From Fortiea sp. LEGE XX443 (GTDB lineage Bacteria; Cyanobacteriota; Cyanobacteriia; Cyanobacteriales; Nostocaceae): a stretch of DNA of 64,000 nt. The notes beneath the pieces are model-generated. The model was given only the letters and a program-made list of their open reading frames with translations. It had not been told where the DNA came from and did not search any database. The position numbers were made by a program, and so were the translations under genes. The stretch spans positions 18,229 through 82,228 of the forward strand of contig NZ_JADEXZ010000018.1 in assembly GCF_015206815.1 (NCBI RefSeq). The letters are read 5' to 3'. Each line of letters begins with the position of its first letter. Position 1 is the first letter of the stretch. Positions 53,184 through 61,806 of this stretch are shown piece by piece.

Positions 53184-53541
53184 GCATATTGGAGTTATTA
53201 AAGTTCCGTAATTTCCTAAAAACACGAAATGAATAAAGCCACAAATCTTCAACGACATGGTATAAAAATATTATGACATCAACACAAGGTTAAGAGCTTG
53301 ATTGGAATAGAATTTATTTCAACATAAATCAAGTTCTCAATCTAGCAGAGAAATTGCTTTGTAAAATTTCTAGAGTTGCGAAATAACTAAGCAACAAAAA
53401 TAGCAGAAACAAACAAACTCATAATTCTAATTGAATATTTTGGCAGTATTTTTCGGAGTTGGGCTTTGATGGTCTTATTGATCTCAGTCCCTCCAACTTA
53501 GCCTTCCTGGCTCATGGTTTTTATGTATACAGGGGGTAGAA
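53184..53541. other. non-coding stretch
   Basis: 358 bp between the GT4 gene and the small zinc-motif gene. AT-rich, no ORF. An AGGGGG box (53531-53536) just before 53542 is the SD of the next gene. Confidence 0.45.
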
Positions 53542-53970
53542 TTGCAGAAAAGGTGTGACCGAAATCGGAAACGTTCTAAACGACGGGCTATTTACTGTCC
53601 GATTCATGGCTGCTATCTCGATAGCGTTAGTCAAAAACATAAAATGTTCGCTGACCAAGCAGGTCAGTTACAGCAACGAGGTATGAGTCGGCGAAATGCC
53701 TTAATGTTAGTAGCAACTCAGACTACAGTTTCTATAGAAGGGGAATGGTTAGAAGCTTTTTGGTGTGAAGAGTGTCAACAGACGAAATGGTATTACGTTC
53801 GTAAATCTGGCGATCGCACCTATGAAATTTCAATAGCGCCACAAGAATTGTGGCAGCAAGTCACAGGAGTGATTGATTCTCAGGGAAATCCTTCTGTAGG
53901 AGAGTTTACGAAGAAAAGTGCCAGAGATGTTAACTATCAAGGTCTTGCTGGATTTCAGTTTGTGACTTAA
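53542..53970 (+). CDS. conserved hypothetical protein with two Cys/His motifs
   Basis: A 142-residue protein starting at TTG 53542, supported by AGGGGG 5 nt upstream. A basic N-terminus (KRCDRNRKRSKRRA) leads to IYCPIHGCYLDS (C-x2-H-x2-C, ~18-24), and later comes FWCEECQQTKWYYVRK (C-x2-C, ~74-77). Together these could bind one zinc ion. The helical block GQLQQRGMSRRNALMLVATQ lies between. I know of similar proteins in cyanobacteria but no function. It lies inside the polysaccharide locus, 36 bp before wzm. Confidence 0.75.
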   Translation: MQKRCDRNRKRSKRRAIYCPIHGCYLDSVSQKHKMFADQAGQLQQRGMSRRNALMLVATQTTVSIEGEWLEAFWCEECQQTKWYYVRKSGDRTYEISIAPQELWQQVTGVIDSQGNPSVGEFTKKSARDVNYQGLAGFQFVT

Positions 53971-54006
53971 TTTATTTATCAAAATATTAATCTTCAATCA
54001 ATAACT

Positions 54007-54849
54007 ATGAGTAGTACGAAAAATGTCTCCAAACAAGAGTTGGTGATTGAAGCGGGGCGCACCGAACAGCAGTATTGGAAAGATATATGGCGCTATAGAG
54101 AATTATTTTATTTTCTGGCTTGGCGTGACATTTTGGTAAGGTACAAACAAACAGCGATCGGTATTGCTTGGGCATTAATTCGTCCCTTTCTAACAATGAT
54201 TGTGTTCTCTGTTGTCTTTGGACAATTAGCAAAACTACCTTCTCAAGGTGCGCCTTATCCAATTTTAGTGTTTTCTGCCATGTTACCTTGGCAGTTTTTT
54301 GCTAATTCCTTATCAGAGTGCAGCAATAGTTTGATTGGCAATGCTAACTTAATCTCAAAAGTCTATTTTCCCCGTCTCATAGTACCGACCAGCGCAGTTG
54401 TAGTCAGCTTTGTAGACTTCATGATTTCGGGGATAATTTTGTTGGGGTTGATGGCTTGGTATAACTTTGTTCCTAGTTGGCGGATTCTGACATTACCATT
54501 GTTTATTGCTATTGCCTTTGCTGCTTCAATGGGTGCAGGATTATGGCTGGCTTCTTTAAACGTTAAATATCGTGACTTTCGTTATATTGTTCCCTTTATT
54601 GTGCAGTTTGGTTTATACATATCACCAGTAGGATTTAGTAGCACCATAGTTCCAGAACAGTGGCGATTTCTCTACTCTTTAAACCCAATTGTTGGCGTAA
54701 TCGATGGTTTTCGTTGGGCAATTTTAGGGGGAGAATCAAACTTATATTTACCGGGATTTCTGCTATCACTGGCACTAGTATTTCTACTATTAATTAGTGG
54801 AATTTGGTACTTCCGCAAAATGGAACGGACATTTGCAGATGTCATCTAG
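54007..54849 (+). CDS. wzm: ABC-2 type polysaccharide export permease (Wzm)
   Basis: A 280-residue inner-membrane permease with six helices that exports a finished polysaccharide together with Wzt. Typical are the N-terminal amphipathic part YWKDIWRYRELFYFLAWRDI, YKQTAIGIAWALIRPFLTMI (~47-66), the block SNSLIGNANLISKVYFPRLI (~104-123) and the periplasmic/C-terminal part YISPVGFSSTIVPEQWRFLY (~199-218) with LNPIVGVIDGFRWAI. Full length. The partner wzt starts 1.5 kb downstream; two unrelated genes (Uma2, DUF29) lie between. Confidence 0.93.
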   Translation: MSSTKNVSKQELVIEAGRTEQQYWKDIWRYRELFYFLAWRDILVRYKQTAIGIAWALIRPFLTMIVFSVVFGQLAKLPSQGAPYPILVFSAMLPWQFFANSLSECSNSLIGNANLISKVYFPRLIVPTSAVVVSFVDFMISGIILLGLMAWYNFVPSWRILTLPLFIAIAFAASMGAGLWLASLNVKYRDFRYIVPFIVQFGLYISPVGFSSTIVPEQWRFLYSLNPIVGVIDGFRWAILGGESNLYLPGFLLSLALVFLLLISGIWYFRKMERTFADVI

Positions 54850-54918
54850 TACTGTTGTCTAAGCTCATCGGTCATCACATAAAATTAAAGTAGATCATCC
54901 TGGGAAATAAAGACCGTC

Positions 54919-55740
54919 ATGTACCAAACAAACCCACCGCTTCCCCCCAGTGAAGTCCTACCCACAATGTATGATCTTCCCAGCGAAGACCCAGAAGATC
55001 AAGATACGCCTGAGCAAAATCATCCCCGTCCACCGTGGGAAACGATGCCCACCATGTATGATCTTCCTAGCGAAGATCCAGAGGAGCCTGGTTTGCCTGA
55101 CGAATTTCACGACTTCCAACCCCAACTATTGAGAGAAACCTGCCAACCACCAAATTATCCCTCTGGGGAAATGTTCATTGGTACAGACTTAAATTTGTAT
55201 TATGATGCCCGCAATCGGTTGTGGCATAAAAGGCCAGATTGGTTTTTAGTATTAGGCGTATCTCGCGCTCAACAACAACAAGAAATGCGCCTCAGCTATG
55301 TTGTTTGGCAAGAAGCGATCGCACCATTTTTAGTAGTAGAGTTACTCTCCCCCGGTACAGAAGCAGAAGATTTAGGACAAACATTAAGGGATGCCAACAA
55401 ACCCCCGACAAAATGGCAAGTTTACGAACAAAACTTACGCATTCCTTACTACGTTGTGTTTGACCGTTACCAAAACTTGTTGCGAGTGTTTCAATTAACA
55501 GCAACGCAATATCAAGCAGTAGCACTTGCAGAGCCGAAATTCTGGTTTGAGGAATTACAGTTAGGCTTAGGGCTTTGGCAAGGACACTATCAACAAACAG
55601 AAGGTCTATGGCTGCGTTGGTATGACGTTACAGGTAACTGGATTCTAACTCCAGAGGAACGAGCCGAACAAGAACATCAACGGGCTGAACGATTGGCTCA
55701 AAGATTGCGATCGCTTGGTGTAGACCCAGATGAGTTGTAA
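54919..55740 (+). CDS. Uma2 family protein with duplicated N-terminal motif
   Basis: A 273-residue Uma2/DUF820 protein (PD-(D/E)XK fold). The N-terminus repeats a 29-residue unit containing PTMYDLPSEDPE (residues ~15-26 and ~44-55; DNA period 87 bp). The nuclease core shows FIGTDLNLYYDARNRLWHKR (~87-106), PDWFLVLGVSR, PFLVVELLSPGTEAEDLG (~134-151) and YYVVFDRYQNLLRVFQL (~176-192). It ends with the frequent tail RAERLAQRLRSLGVDPDEL. Inserted between wzm and wzt, probably co-transcribed with them. Role unknown. Confidence 0.9.
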   Translation: MYQTNPPLPPSEVLPTMYDLPSEDPEDQDTPEQNHPRPPWETMPTMYDLPSEDPEEPGLPDEFHDFQPQLLRETCQPPNYPSGEMFIGTDLNLYYDARNRLWHKRPDWFLVLGVSRAQQQQEMRLSYVVWQEAIAPFLVVELLSPGTEAEDLGQTLRDANKPPTKWQVYEQNLRIPYYVVFDRYQNLLRVFQLTATQYQAVALAEPKFWFEELQLGLGLWQGHYQQTEGLWLRWYDVTGNWILTPEERAEQEHQRAERLAQRLRSLGVDPDEL

Positions 55741-55762
55741 ATAGCAAGGGTTGCAAAGCTTC

Positions 55763-56233
55763 ATGTCTGATTCATCTCTCTATCAACAAGATTTTTTGGC
55801 TTGGTTAGCCCAGCAACAATCAGCCTTAGCTAGTCGAGATGTCACAGTTCTGGACTGGGAAAATTTGGCAGAAGAGTTAGATGCTATGGGCATTCGAGAA
55901 AAAAATGAGTTAAAAAACCGCTTAGTAGTTTTATTAGCTCATTTACTGAAGTGGCATTATCAGCCCATGAAACGATCTGTTAGTTGGTTTACAACAATTG
56001 CTAACCAACGGGATGATTTGCAAGATTTATTAGAAGAAAAGCCTAGTCTATATCAGTACATTCCTGAAATTCTGCCAAAAGCCTATCGTAATGCTCGTCG
56101 GGAAGCATCCGCAGAAACAGGAATAGGGTTAGCGGCTTTTTTAGAAACTTGTCCTTATAAAATAGAAGAAATTTTACATTCTGAGTTTTTGTGTAATACC
56201 ACAGATGATTTTGATAGAGCAATATCTGAGTAA
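55763..56233 (+). CDS. DUF29 family protein
   Basis: A 156-residue protein of DUF29, widespread in cyanobacteria. The family start is seen in YQQDFLAWLAQQQSALASRD (~7-26), VLDWENLAEELDAMGIREKN (~29-48), the helix RLVVLLAHLLKWHYQP and WFTTIANQRDDLQDLLEEKP. All-helical fold expected; function unknown. ATG 55763 is taken as start; TTG 55751 is an alternative. It lies 22 bp after the Uma2 gene; these two families are often neighbours in cyanobacteria. Confidence 0.9.
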   Translation: MSDSSLYQQDFLAWLAQQQSALASRDVTVLDWENLAEELDAMGIREKNELKNRLVVLLAHLLKWHYQPMKRSVSWFTTIANQRDDLQDLLEEKPSLYQYIPEILPKAYRNARREASAETGIGLAAFLETCPYKIEEILHSEFLCNTTDDFDRAISE

Positions 56234-56356
56234 CTATTTGTCTTCTCTAGCCCTTATATTCAATACAGGCGATCGCATCGTAAAGTTTTGTATGTGCGCC
56301 TTTACTCATTGCTTGTTATTAAAAAACGAATCTATTAACTGATAACTAAAAAAACA

Positions 56357-57616
56357 ATGTCGGATACTATAATTCGAGTAGAAAATCTGGGTAAAAAATA
56401 TATTATTGGACACCAACAACAGGAAAAATACACCGCCCTCAGAGATGTCATAGCTAACGGTGCTAAAGGTTTATTTAAGTCGTTTCAAAATCAAAAATTT
56501 AAACCTGCAAATTATCAGGAAGAATTTTGGGCGTTAAAAGATGTCTCGTTTGAGATTAAGCAAGGTGATAGAGTTGGAATTATTGGACGCAACGGTGCAG
56601 GTAAATCTACACTTTTAAAAATTCTCAGCCGTATTACTGAACCCACCCAAGGAAACATCAAAATTAAAGGCAGAGTAGCTAGTTTATTGGAGGTAGGTAC
56701 AGGCTTTCATCCAGAGTTGACTGGGAGAGAAAATATCTACCTCAATGGTGCAATTCTGGGGATGAGTAAAGCAGAAATTAAGAGTAAGTTTGATGAAATT
56801 GTAGCCTTTGCAGAGGTCGAAAAATTTTTGGATACACCAGTCAAACGATATTCATCCGGTATGTATGTGCGCTTGGCGTTTGCTGTAGCTGCTCATTTAG
56901 AGCCAGAGATATTAATTGTGGATGAAGTGTTAGCAGTGGGGGATGTAGAGTTTCAAAAGAAATGTTTGGGCAAAATGCAAGATGTCGCCCAAGGTGGACG
57001 TACAGTTTTATTTGTTAGCCATAATATGGCTGCTATACGCCAGCTTTGCAATTCAGCTATTCTTATGAAAAATGGTACCTTAGTTTTTGAAGGTGGAGCA
57101 GAACAGGTAGTTAATCATTATCTGAATGCTGATCAGAGTAAACGCTTATTTTCTGGAGTAATCAGTCGTTACGGAATTGAATTAACTGAGGTATTACTCC
57201 AAGATTCTGAAACAGGTGATATTATATATTCTCCTATTTTTAATCATAATTATTTATTGAAACTAAATTTATATGCACATGAGCCACTAACAGATGCAGC
57301 AATTGTTGTGCGAATTTATGATGCAATGGGTACTCTAGCTTCTAGTATTTGTAGTATAGAAGAAGGTGTAGCTCCTTTTGTGCTAACAAAAAAGGTAGAA
57401 ATTGTATTTACACTATCTAAATTGCAACTTTTTCCTGGTCAATATCGAGCTAGTGTACTTGTTTATCGTACGAATGATCCTGTGTGTTACCTAGAAACAG
57501 AAGATGCTTTGACCTTTGAGATTTATCCTGCCATTGTAAATGAAGCAATGTGGTCATATCGCTCTGATCATGGTCTTGTGAGGATTGCTGATTGCGGGAG
57601 TGTAGTTTACCAATGA
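56357..57616 (+). CDS. wzt: ABC transporter ATP-binding protein with Wzt C-terminal domain
   Basis: A 419-residue Wzt. The ATPase (1-~250) has Walker A IIGRNGAGKSTLLKILSR (~76-93), Q-loop region, the signature KRYSSGMYVRLAFAVAAHLE (~164-183), Walker B ILIVDEVLAVGD (~187-198) and the switch His (LFVSHNMAAI). The first 60 residues contain the insertion ANGAKGLFKSFQNQ typical of polysaccharide exporters. Residues ~270-415 are a Wzt-C beta sandwich (IYDAMGTLASSICSIEEG, YLETEDALTFEIYP), which in other Wzt proteins recognises the non-reducing end of the finished chain. Its stop overlaps a following 44-codon ORF by ATGA. Confidence 0.93.
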   Translation: MSDTIIRVENLGKKYIIGHQQQEKYTALRDVIANGAKGLFKSFQNQKFKPANYQEEFWALKDVSFEIKQGDRVGIIGRNGAGKSTLLKILSRITEPTQGNIKIKGRVASLLEVGTGFHPELTGRENIYLNGAILGMSKAEIKSKFDEIVAFAEVEKFLDTPVKRYSSGMYVRLAFAVAAHLEPEILIVDEVLAVGDVEFQKKCLGKMQDVAQGGRTVLFVSHNMAAIRQLCNSAILMKNGTLVFEGGAEQVVNHYLNADQSKRLFSGVISRYGIELTEVLLQDSETGDIIYSPIFNHNYLLKLNLYAHEPLTDAAIVVRIYDAMGTLASSICSIEEGVAPFVLTKKVEIVFTLSKLQLFPGQYRASVLVYRTNDPVCYLETEDALTFEIYPAIVNEAMWSYRSDHGLVRIADCGSVVYQ

Positions 57617-57747
57617 AGATTATATTTATTAGCTACGAATATTTACCTTACATAACTGAAAATTACTACTACATACTTGAGTGGCAAAGAAATATCAATG
57701 TTTTAAATTTTAGATTTGATGTTTTTTTTGCTCCAATGTTTGCATGA
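57613..57747 (+). CDS. 44-residue translationally coupled ORF, possible glycosyltransferase remnant
   Basis: A short frame from ATG 57613 to TGA 57747. The start overlaps the wzt stop (ATGA at 57613-57616) and the stop overlaps the next gene's start (ATGA at 57744-57747), so it is perfectly phased for coupled translation. The start MKIIFISYEYLPYI resembles the first strand of GT4 glycosyltransferases (compare the next gene, MKLLFIIPEYPP); then NYYYILEWQRNINVL and RFDVFFAPMFA. It may be the remains of a collapsed glycosyltransferase gene kept as a coupling bridge, or a small protein in its own right. Confidence 0.5.
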   Translation: MKIIFISYEYLPYITENYYYILEWQRNINVLNFRFDVFFAPMFA

Positions 57748-59069
57748 AGTTACTATTCATCATTCCCGAATATCCACCTTGCTCTGGTGGTGGAATTGCA
57801 ACTTTTTACTGTAGCCTGTTAGCAGAACTATCTCTTCAAGGGCATCAAGTCCATGTAATAGTTGGTAGTGCTTTTTCACCAGCATTAACCGACTATCAGA
57901 TAAACGGATTGATTGTAGAATTTCTCAAACCCCAGGCGATCAATGCTAATCTTGCTAAATTTGATCGTTACCATGCAATTCCAGAATTTCAACGTCATCT
58001 TGCAGCAGCATGGACAGCCTGGGAACAGGTAAATGGAGGTCAAGGCTATGACTTAGTTGAAACAACAGATTGGGGTATGTTGTTTGCTCCTTGGATTGTC
58101 TCAAAAAACAGTCCACCTACTGTTGTCCAACTCCACGCCAGCATTGGTCAAATAGATTTTCATGATCCTCAACTTGATAGCCAATTGCAAGGCAGTTTAG
58201 TTCGCTTATTAGAATCAAGCTTACTCTCAATTGCAGATGAGTTACAGACTTACAGTCATGCCAACGTGAAAGCTTGGAAACAATTGATTTGTAGAGATGT
58301 TACCTATGTTCCTCCTGCTATACCTTATAAACCCATGACTAAACCATTAGAAAAATCTGCCAATGGTTTAGTGGTAGGGCGGATTCAGCACTGGAAAGGC
58401 CCAACAATTCTCTGTGAAGCCCTAAAATTACTTGGAGGAAAAGCCCCTACTATCGACTGGATTGGTCGTGATACAGTTTATCGTGATTCAAAAACTTCAA
58501 TGTCTGCTTATCTTACACAAACCTATCCTGATATTTGGGGAAAAAAAATTCAGCCATTAGGAACATTCTCTCCAGAAAAAACTTGCCAACTTCAATCGAT
58601 GGCAAACTTTATGCTTGTACCGTCTATTTGGGATGTATTTAACTATACTTGTGTAGAAGGAATGGCTCAAGGACAGCTTGTATTGTGTTCTCAAGGGGCT
58701 GGAGCAGCAGATTTAATTACTGATGGGGTCAATGGGTTAACTTTTACAAAAGGAGAACCGCAGAATTTAGCAGACAGGTTGGATACTCTACTGAGTTGGA
58801 GTATCGCAGAACGAGAAGAAATTGGCAAGGCCGCTCAAGAAACTGTCAAGGCAACACTTGAACCTAATGCAATTGCTCAACAAAGATTAGAAATTTATGA
58901 AAAGCTGATTAATAAAGGCAAATTTTCCATTCGTCCTAATTCTTGGTTAGTGGATGCTGTTTCTCCTAAAAAACCTTTAGAAAAACCATTATCATTTCTT
59001 GACCATCTACCTTTGCGTGAGTTGAGTAATTATCTAGTGAAACGCAGTTTGAAAAAATTTCTGAGTTGA
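57744..59069 (+). CDS. glycosyltransferase family 4
   Basis: A 441-residue GT-B transferase. Its N-terminal start is MKLLFIIPEYPPCSGGGIAT with the glycine-rich acceptor loop. The C-terminal donor domain has GLVVGRIQHWKGPTILCEAL (~206), IDWIGRDTVY, and LVPSIWDVFNYTCVEGMAQG (~289) in place of the E-x7-E block. VLCSQGAGAADLITDGVNGL follows. Residues ~385-441 form an extra helical tail (PLSFLDHLPLRELSNYLVKR). It is the first full gene of the glycosyltransferase run, coupled to the short ORF before it and, 5 bp on, to a GT2 gene. Confidence 0.9.
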   Translation: MKLLFIIPEYPPCSGGGIATFYCSLLAELSLQGHQVHVIVGSAFSPALTDYQINGLIVEFLKPQAINANLAKFDRYHAIPEFQRHLAAAWTAWEQVNGGQGYDLVETTDWGMLFAPWIVSKNSPPTVVQLHASIGQIDFHDPQLDSQLQGSLVRLLESSLLSIADELQTYSHANVKAWKQLICRDVTYVPPAIPYKPMTKPLEKSANGLVVGRIQHWKGPTILCEALKLLGGKAPTIDWIGRDTVYRDSKTSMSAYLTQTYPDIWGKKIQPLGTFSPEKTCQLQSMANFMLVPSIWDVFNYTCVEGMAQGQLVLCSQGAGAADLITDGVNGLTFTKGEPQNLADRLDTLLSWSIAEREEIGKAAQETVKATLEPNAIAQQRLEIYEKLINKGKFSIRPNSWLVDAVSPKKPLEKPLSFLDHLPLRELSNYLVKRSLKKFLS

Positions 59070-59074
59070 TAGCT

Positions 59075-60025
59075 ATGAGTCATCCTTCTTTAGCTTTGTG
59101 TATTCCTGCTTACAATGCTACAGCTTACCTCCCAAGATTGCTTGAGTCTGCCTTAGCACAGACAATTTCGTTCGATGAAATTTGGGTTTATGACGATTGC
59201 AGCACTGATGAAACGGGTAAAGTCGCTGCTGAGTTTGAAGCTAAAGTTATTAGAGGAGAGATAAATCGCGGCTGTTCTCATGGCAAAAATATCTTAGCAG
59301 AACACACAACTTGTGAGTGGATTCATTTTCATGATGCCGACGATGCCTTATATCCTAACTTTGTAGAACAAGCTCGCAAATGGATGGTTTTAGACAATTC
59401 GCCAGATGTTGTTTTATTCAACTATGAATGTCGGCGAGATGATACTGGAGAGTTGATTGGGATTCGTCAGTTTGATGATGCTGAATTAAGACGAGACGCG
59501 ATCGCCTACACAATTCGAGAACAAATTAATCCGTTTTGTGGATTGTATCGTCGTTCAGCATACCTACAGGCAGGTGGTTATGATACAGATCCCTTAGTCC
59601 TTTATAACGAGGATGTAGCATTCCATTGTCGGATGGCGATCGCAGGTTTAAAATTTGCTGCTGACTCTACAGTTACAATTATCAACTACTGTAGAGCTAA
59701 TTCTATGTCTGCCGCTAATCAAATTAAATGTACCAAAGCACAATTTCATGTTATGCGAAAGGTTGCTGAGTCTCTCAATGGGAAATACTCTCACGAAATT
59801 GCTCAAAAGCTTTGGGGGATTGCTGGAGTTGCGGCTGCTTATTTAGATTGGGAGATTGCTGATAACTGTGTGGATCTCGCTATATCCATACACCATGAAA
59901 CCCCAAATAATTTAAGTGCTTTGTTTCGATTTTTATGTAGTTTTAATCCTTATTTTGCTATTCGTGTAAGAGAGCGGTTAATCAGATTTCTTAAACCACA
60001 GCTTCGTCAGCAAATCACTACTTGA
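59075..60025 (+). CDS. glycosyltransferase family 2
   Basis: A 316-residue GT-A transferase: LALCIPAYNATAYLPRLLES at the start, IWVYDDCSTDETGKVA (~32-47, nucleotide-binding), NRGCSHGKNILAEHTTCEWI and the metal-binding D-x-D as FHDADDALYPN (~90-100). The acceptor region ends with YNEDVAFHCRMAIAG (~175). ATG 59075 is chosen; TTG 59066 would overlap the upstream stop. Sugar and acceptor unknown. Confidence 0.9.
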   Translation: MSHPSLALCIPAYNATAYLPRLLESALAQTISFDEIWVYDDCSTDETGKVAAEFEAKVIRGEINRGCSHGKNILAEHTTCEWIHFHDADDALYPNFVEQARKWMVLDNSPDVVLFNYECRRDDTGELIGIRQFDDAELRRDAIAYTIREQINPFCGLYRRSAYLQAGGYDTDPLVLYNEDVAFHCRMAIAGLKFAADSTVTIINYCRANSMSAANQIKCTKAQFHVMRKVAESLNGKYSHEIAQKLWGIAGVAAAYLDWEIADNCVDLAISIHHETPNNLSALFRFLCSFNPYFAIRVRERLIRFLKPQLRQQITT

Positions 60026-60069
60026 TTTTCTTATAAAAATTATTGTTACATTAGTTAATAATTAAATTT

Positions 60070-61026
60070 ATGAAACCTTTAGTTTCTATACTTATACCTT
60101 GCTACAATGCTGAACCTTGGTTAGCAGAGACATTAGAATCTGCTCTACAGCAAACTTGGAAAAATATAGAAATAATTGTAGTAGATGATGGCTCAATTGA
60201 CAGCAGCTTGCAAGTTGCTAGAAAATTCGAGTCACCCAATGTTAAAGTTATCAGCCAAACTAATCGGGGAGCCAGTGCCGCTAGAAATAAAGCACTTCAA
60301 GAGGCGCAGGGGGACTTCATTCAATATTTAGATGCTGATGATTTATTAGCATCTGATAAAATTGAACTGCAAATGCAACTTCTGGAAACAGAAACGTCAA
60401 GTACTATTATATCAGGAAAATGGTCTCGATTTTGGCAGTCACCAACAGAAGCACAATTTATTCCAGAACCAGTTTGGAGTGATATGTCTGCTATTGATTG
60501 GTTAATTTGTTCTTGGGAGGGTGGGGGTATGATGCACCCTGCTGCTTGGTTAGTTCCACGTGTAATCGCTGAAGCAGCTGGTTATTGGGATGAAACTCTA
60601 TCTCTCAATGATGACGGAGAATACTTTTGTCGTGTATTACTTGCTAGTAAGGGTGTAAAATTTTGCTCTAGAGCAAGAAGTTATTACCGTTCCGGTATTT
60701 CCAGCAGTTTAAGTTTTCAAAAATCCAGAATGGCATTGGAATCAGCTTTTCAATCAATAAAACTATGTTCAAGTTACTTGCTTGCTGTAGAAGACAACCC
60801 ACGCACCCGTCATGCCTGTGCTACAGCTTTCCAACGCTTTATTTATTCCGCATACCCCAATGTACCTGACTTAGTAAAAAAAGCAGAGGCAAAAGTTCAA
60901 TCTTTTGGTGGTTCAGACATTAAGCCTGATGGTAGTCCTCTATTTAAGTTTATGAAAAGCTTTATAGGTTGGAAATTAGCCAAAGAAATTCAAATAATTA
61001 AAAAAACAGTCTTAGAGGCAAAATAA
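60070..61026 (+). CDS. glycosyltransferase family 2
   Basis: A 318-residue GT-A transferase. VSILIPCYNAEPWLAETLES (~5-24), IIVVDDGSIDSSLQVARKF (~34-52), QTNRGASAARNKALQEAQGD (~62-81), the D-x-D motif QYLDADDLLASDKIELQ (~84-100) and SLNDDGEYFCRVLLAS (~178-193) with the catalytic Asp region are all in place. It is 44 bp after the previous GT2 gene and 5 bp before an FkbM gene, in one operon. The two GT2 genes are only moderately alike, so they likely add different sugars. Confidence 0.92.
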   Translation: MKPLVSILIPCYNAEPWLAETLESALQQTWKNIEIIVVDDGSIDSSLQVARKFESPNVKVISQTNRGASAARNKALQEAQGDFIQYLDADDLLASDKIELQMQLLETETSSTIISGKWSRFWQSPTEAQFIPEPVWSDMSAIDWLICSWEGGGMMHPAAWLVPRVIAEAAGYWDETLSLNDDGEYFCRVLLASKGVKFCSRARSYYRSGISSSLSFQKSRMALESAFQSIKLCSSYLLAVEDNPRTRHACATAFQRFIYSAYPNVPDLVKKAEAKVQSFGGSDIKPDGSPLFKFMKSFIGWKLAKEIQIIKKTVLEAK

Positions 61027-61031
61027 AAATT

Positions 61032-61787
61032 ATGAGATTAGAACTTTTTTATAATCCAGCTTTACTAATTGAACGTCTAGCTATTGAAATTCAACGACGA
61101 CGACGTTTAAATAAACTTAGAGGAACAGTTGCATTCTCATTAAAATTAGGACATATTGATTCACTTGAGTTTTTAGAAATTATTAAAACAGATTACCCTA
61201 AAATTATTTATGATATAGGTGCTAATATTGGAACTTGGACGCTATTAGCAAAAGCAAATTTCCCCCAAGTTACTGTTCATGCTTTCGAGCCATTGATAAT
61301 ACACCACGATAAATTTGAGCAAACACTACAGAATGTCCCTAATGTTTATCTACACAAAGTAGCTTTAGGCTCTAGTTATGGTTCAGTTAATATGCAAGTA
61401 ACTAGTTTTTCTGATGCTTCTAGTGTTTTAGAAATTGCTGAAGCTACTAAAGATTGTTTCGGCATTACTACAGAACGAGAAGAGAAGGTCAATATATTTC
61501 CTTTAGACGCATATATTCTAGAATATAATTTACCTTTGCCAGATTTAATAAAATTAGATATACAAGGGTATGAGTTAGAAGCTTTACGCGGTGCTATAAA
61601 TTGTCTTATTAATGCTAAGTATATAATATGTGAGGTTAGTTTTATAGAGTTTTACAAAGGACAAGCATTATTTCATGAAATTGTAGAATTTTTACATCAA
61701 TATAATTTTTACTTGTACGCTCTAGCTATAAACACTCCTATCGGTAGAAAATTATCCCAAACGGATGTTTTATTTTCCAAAAATTAA
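61032..61787 (+). CDS. FkbM family methyltransferase
   Basis: A 251-residue SAM-dependent methyltransferase. The SAM-binding motif is IIYDIGANIGTWTLLAKANF (~57-76), then VHAFEPLIIHHDKFEQTL (~81-98), VYLHKVALGSSYGSVNM (~105-121) and LPDLIKLDIQGYELEALRGA (~172-191). The C-terminus IICEVSFIEFYKGQALF is typical of FkbM. Members O-methylate sugar hydroxyls in polysaccharides and antibiotics. A second FkbM gene closes this operon. Confidence 0.92.
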   Translation: MRLELFYNPALLIERLAIEIQRRRRLNKLRGTVAFSLKLGHIDSLEFLEIIKTDYPKIIYDIGANIGTWTLLAKANFPQVTVHAFEPLIIHHDKFEQTLQNVPNVYLHKVALGSSYGSVNMQVTSFSDASSVLEIAEATKDCFGITTEREEKVNIFPLDAYILEYNLPLPDLIKLDIQGYELEALRGAINCLINAKYIICEVSFIEFYKGQALFHEIVEFLHQYNFYLYALAINTPIGRKLSQTDVLFSKN

Positions 61788-61806
61788 GTGAAACCATAAT
61801 GACATC

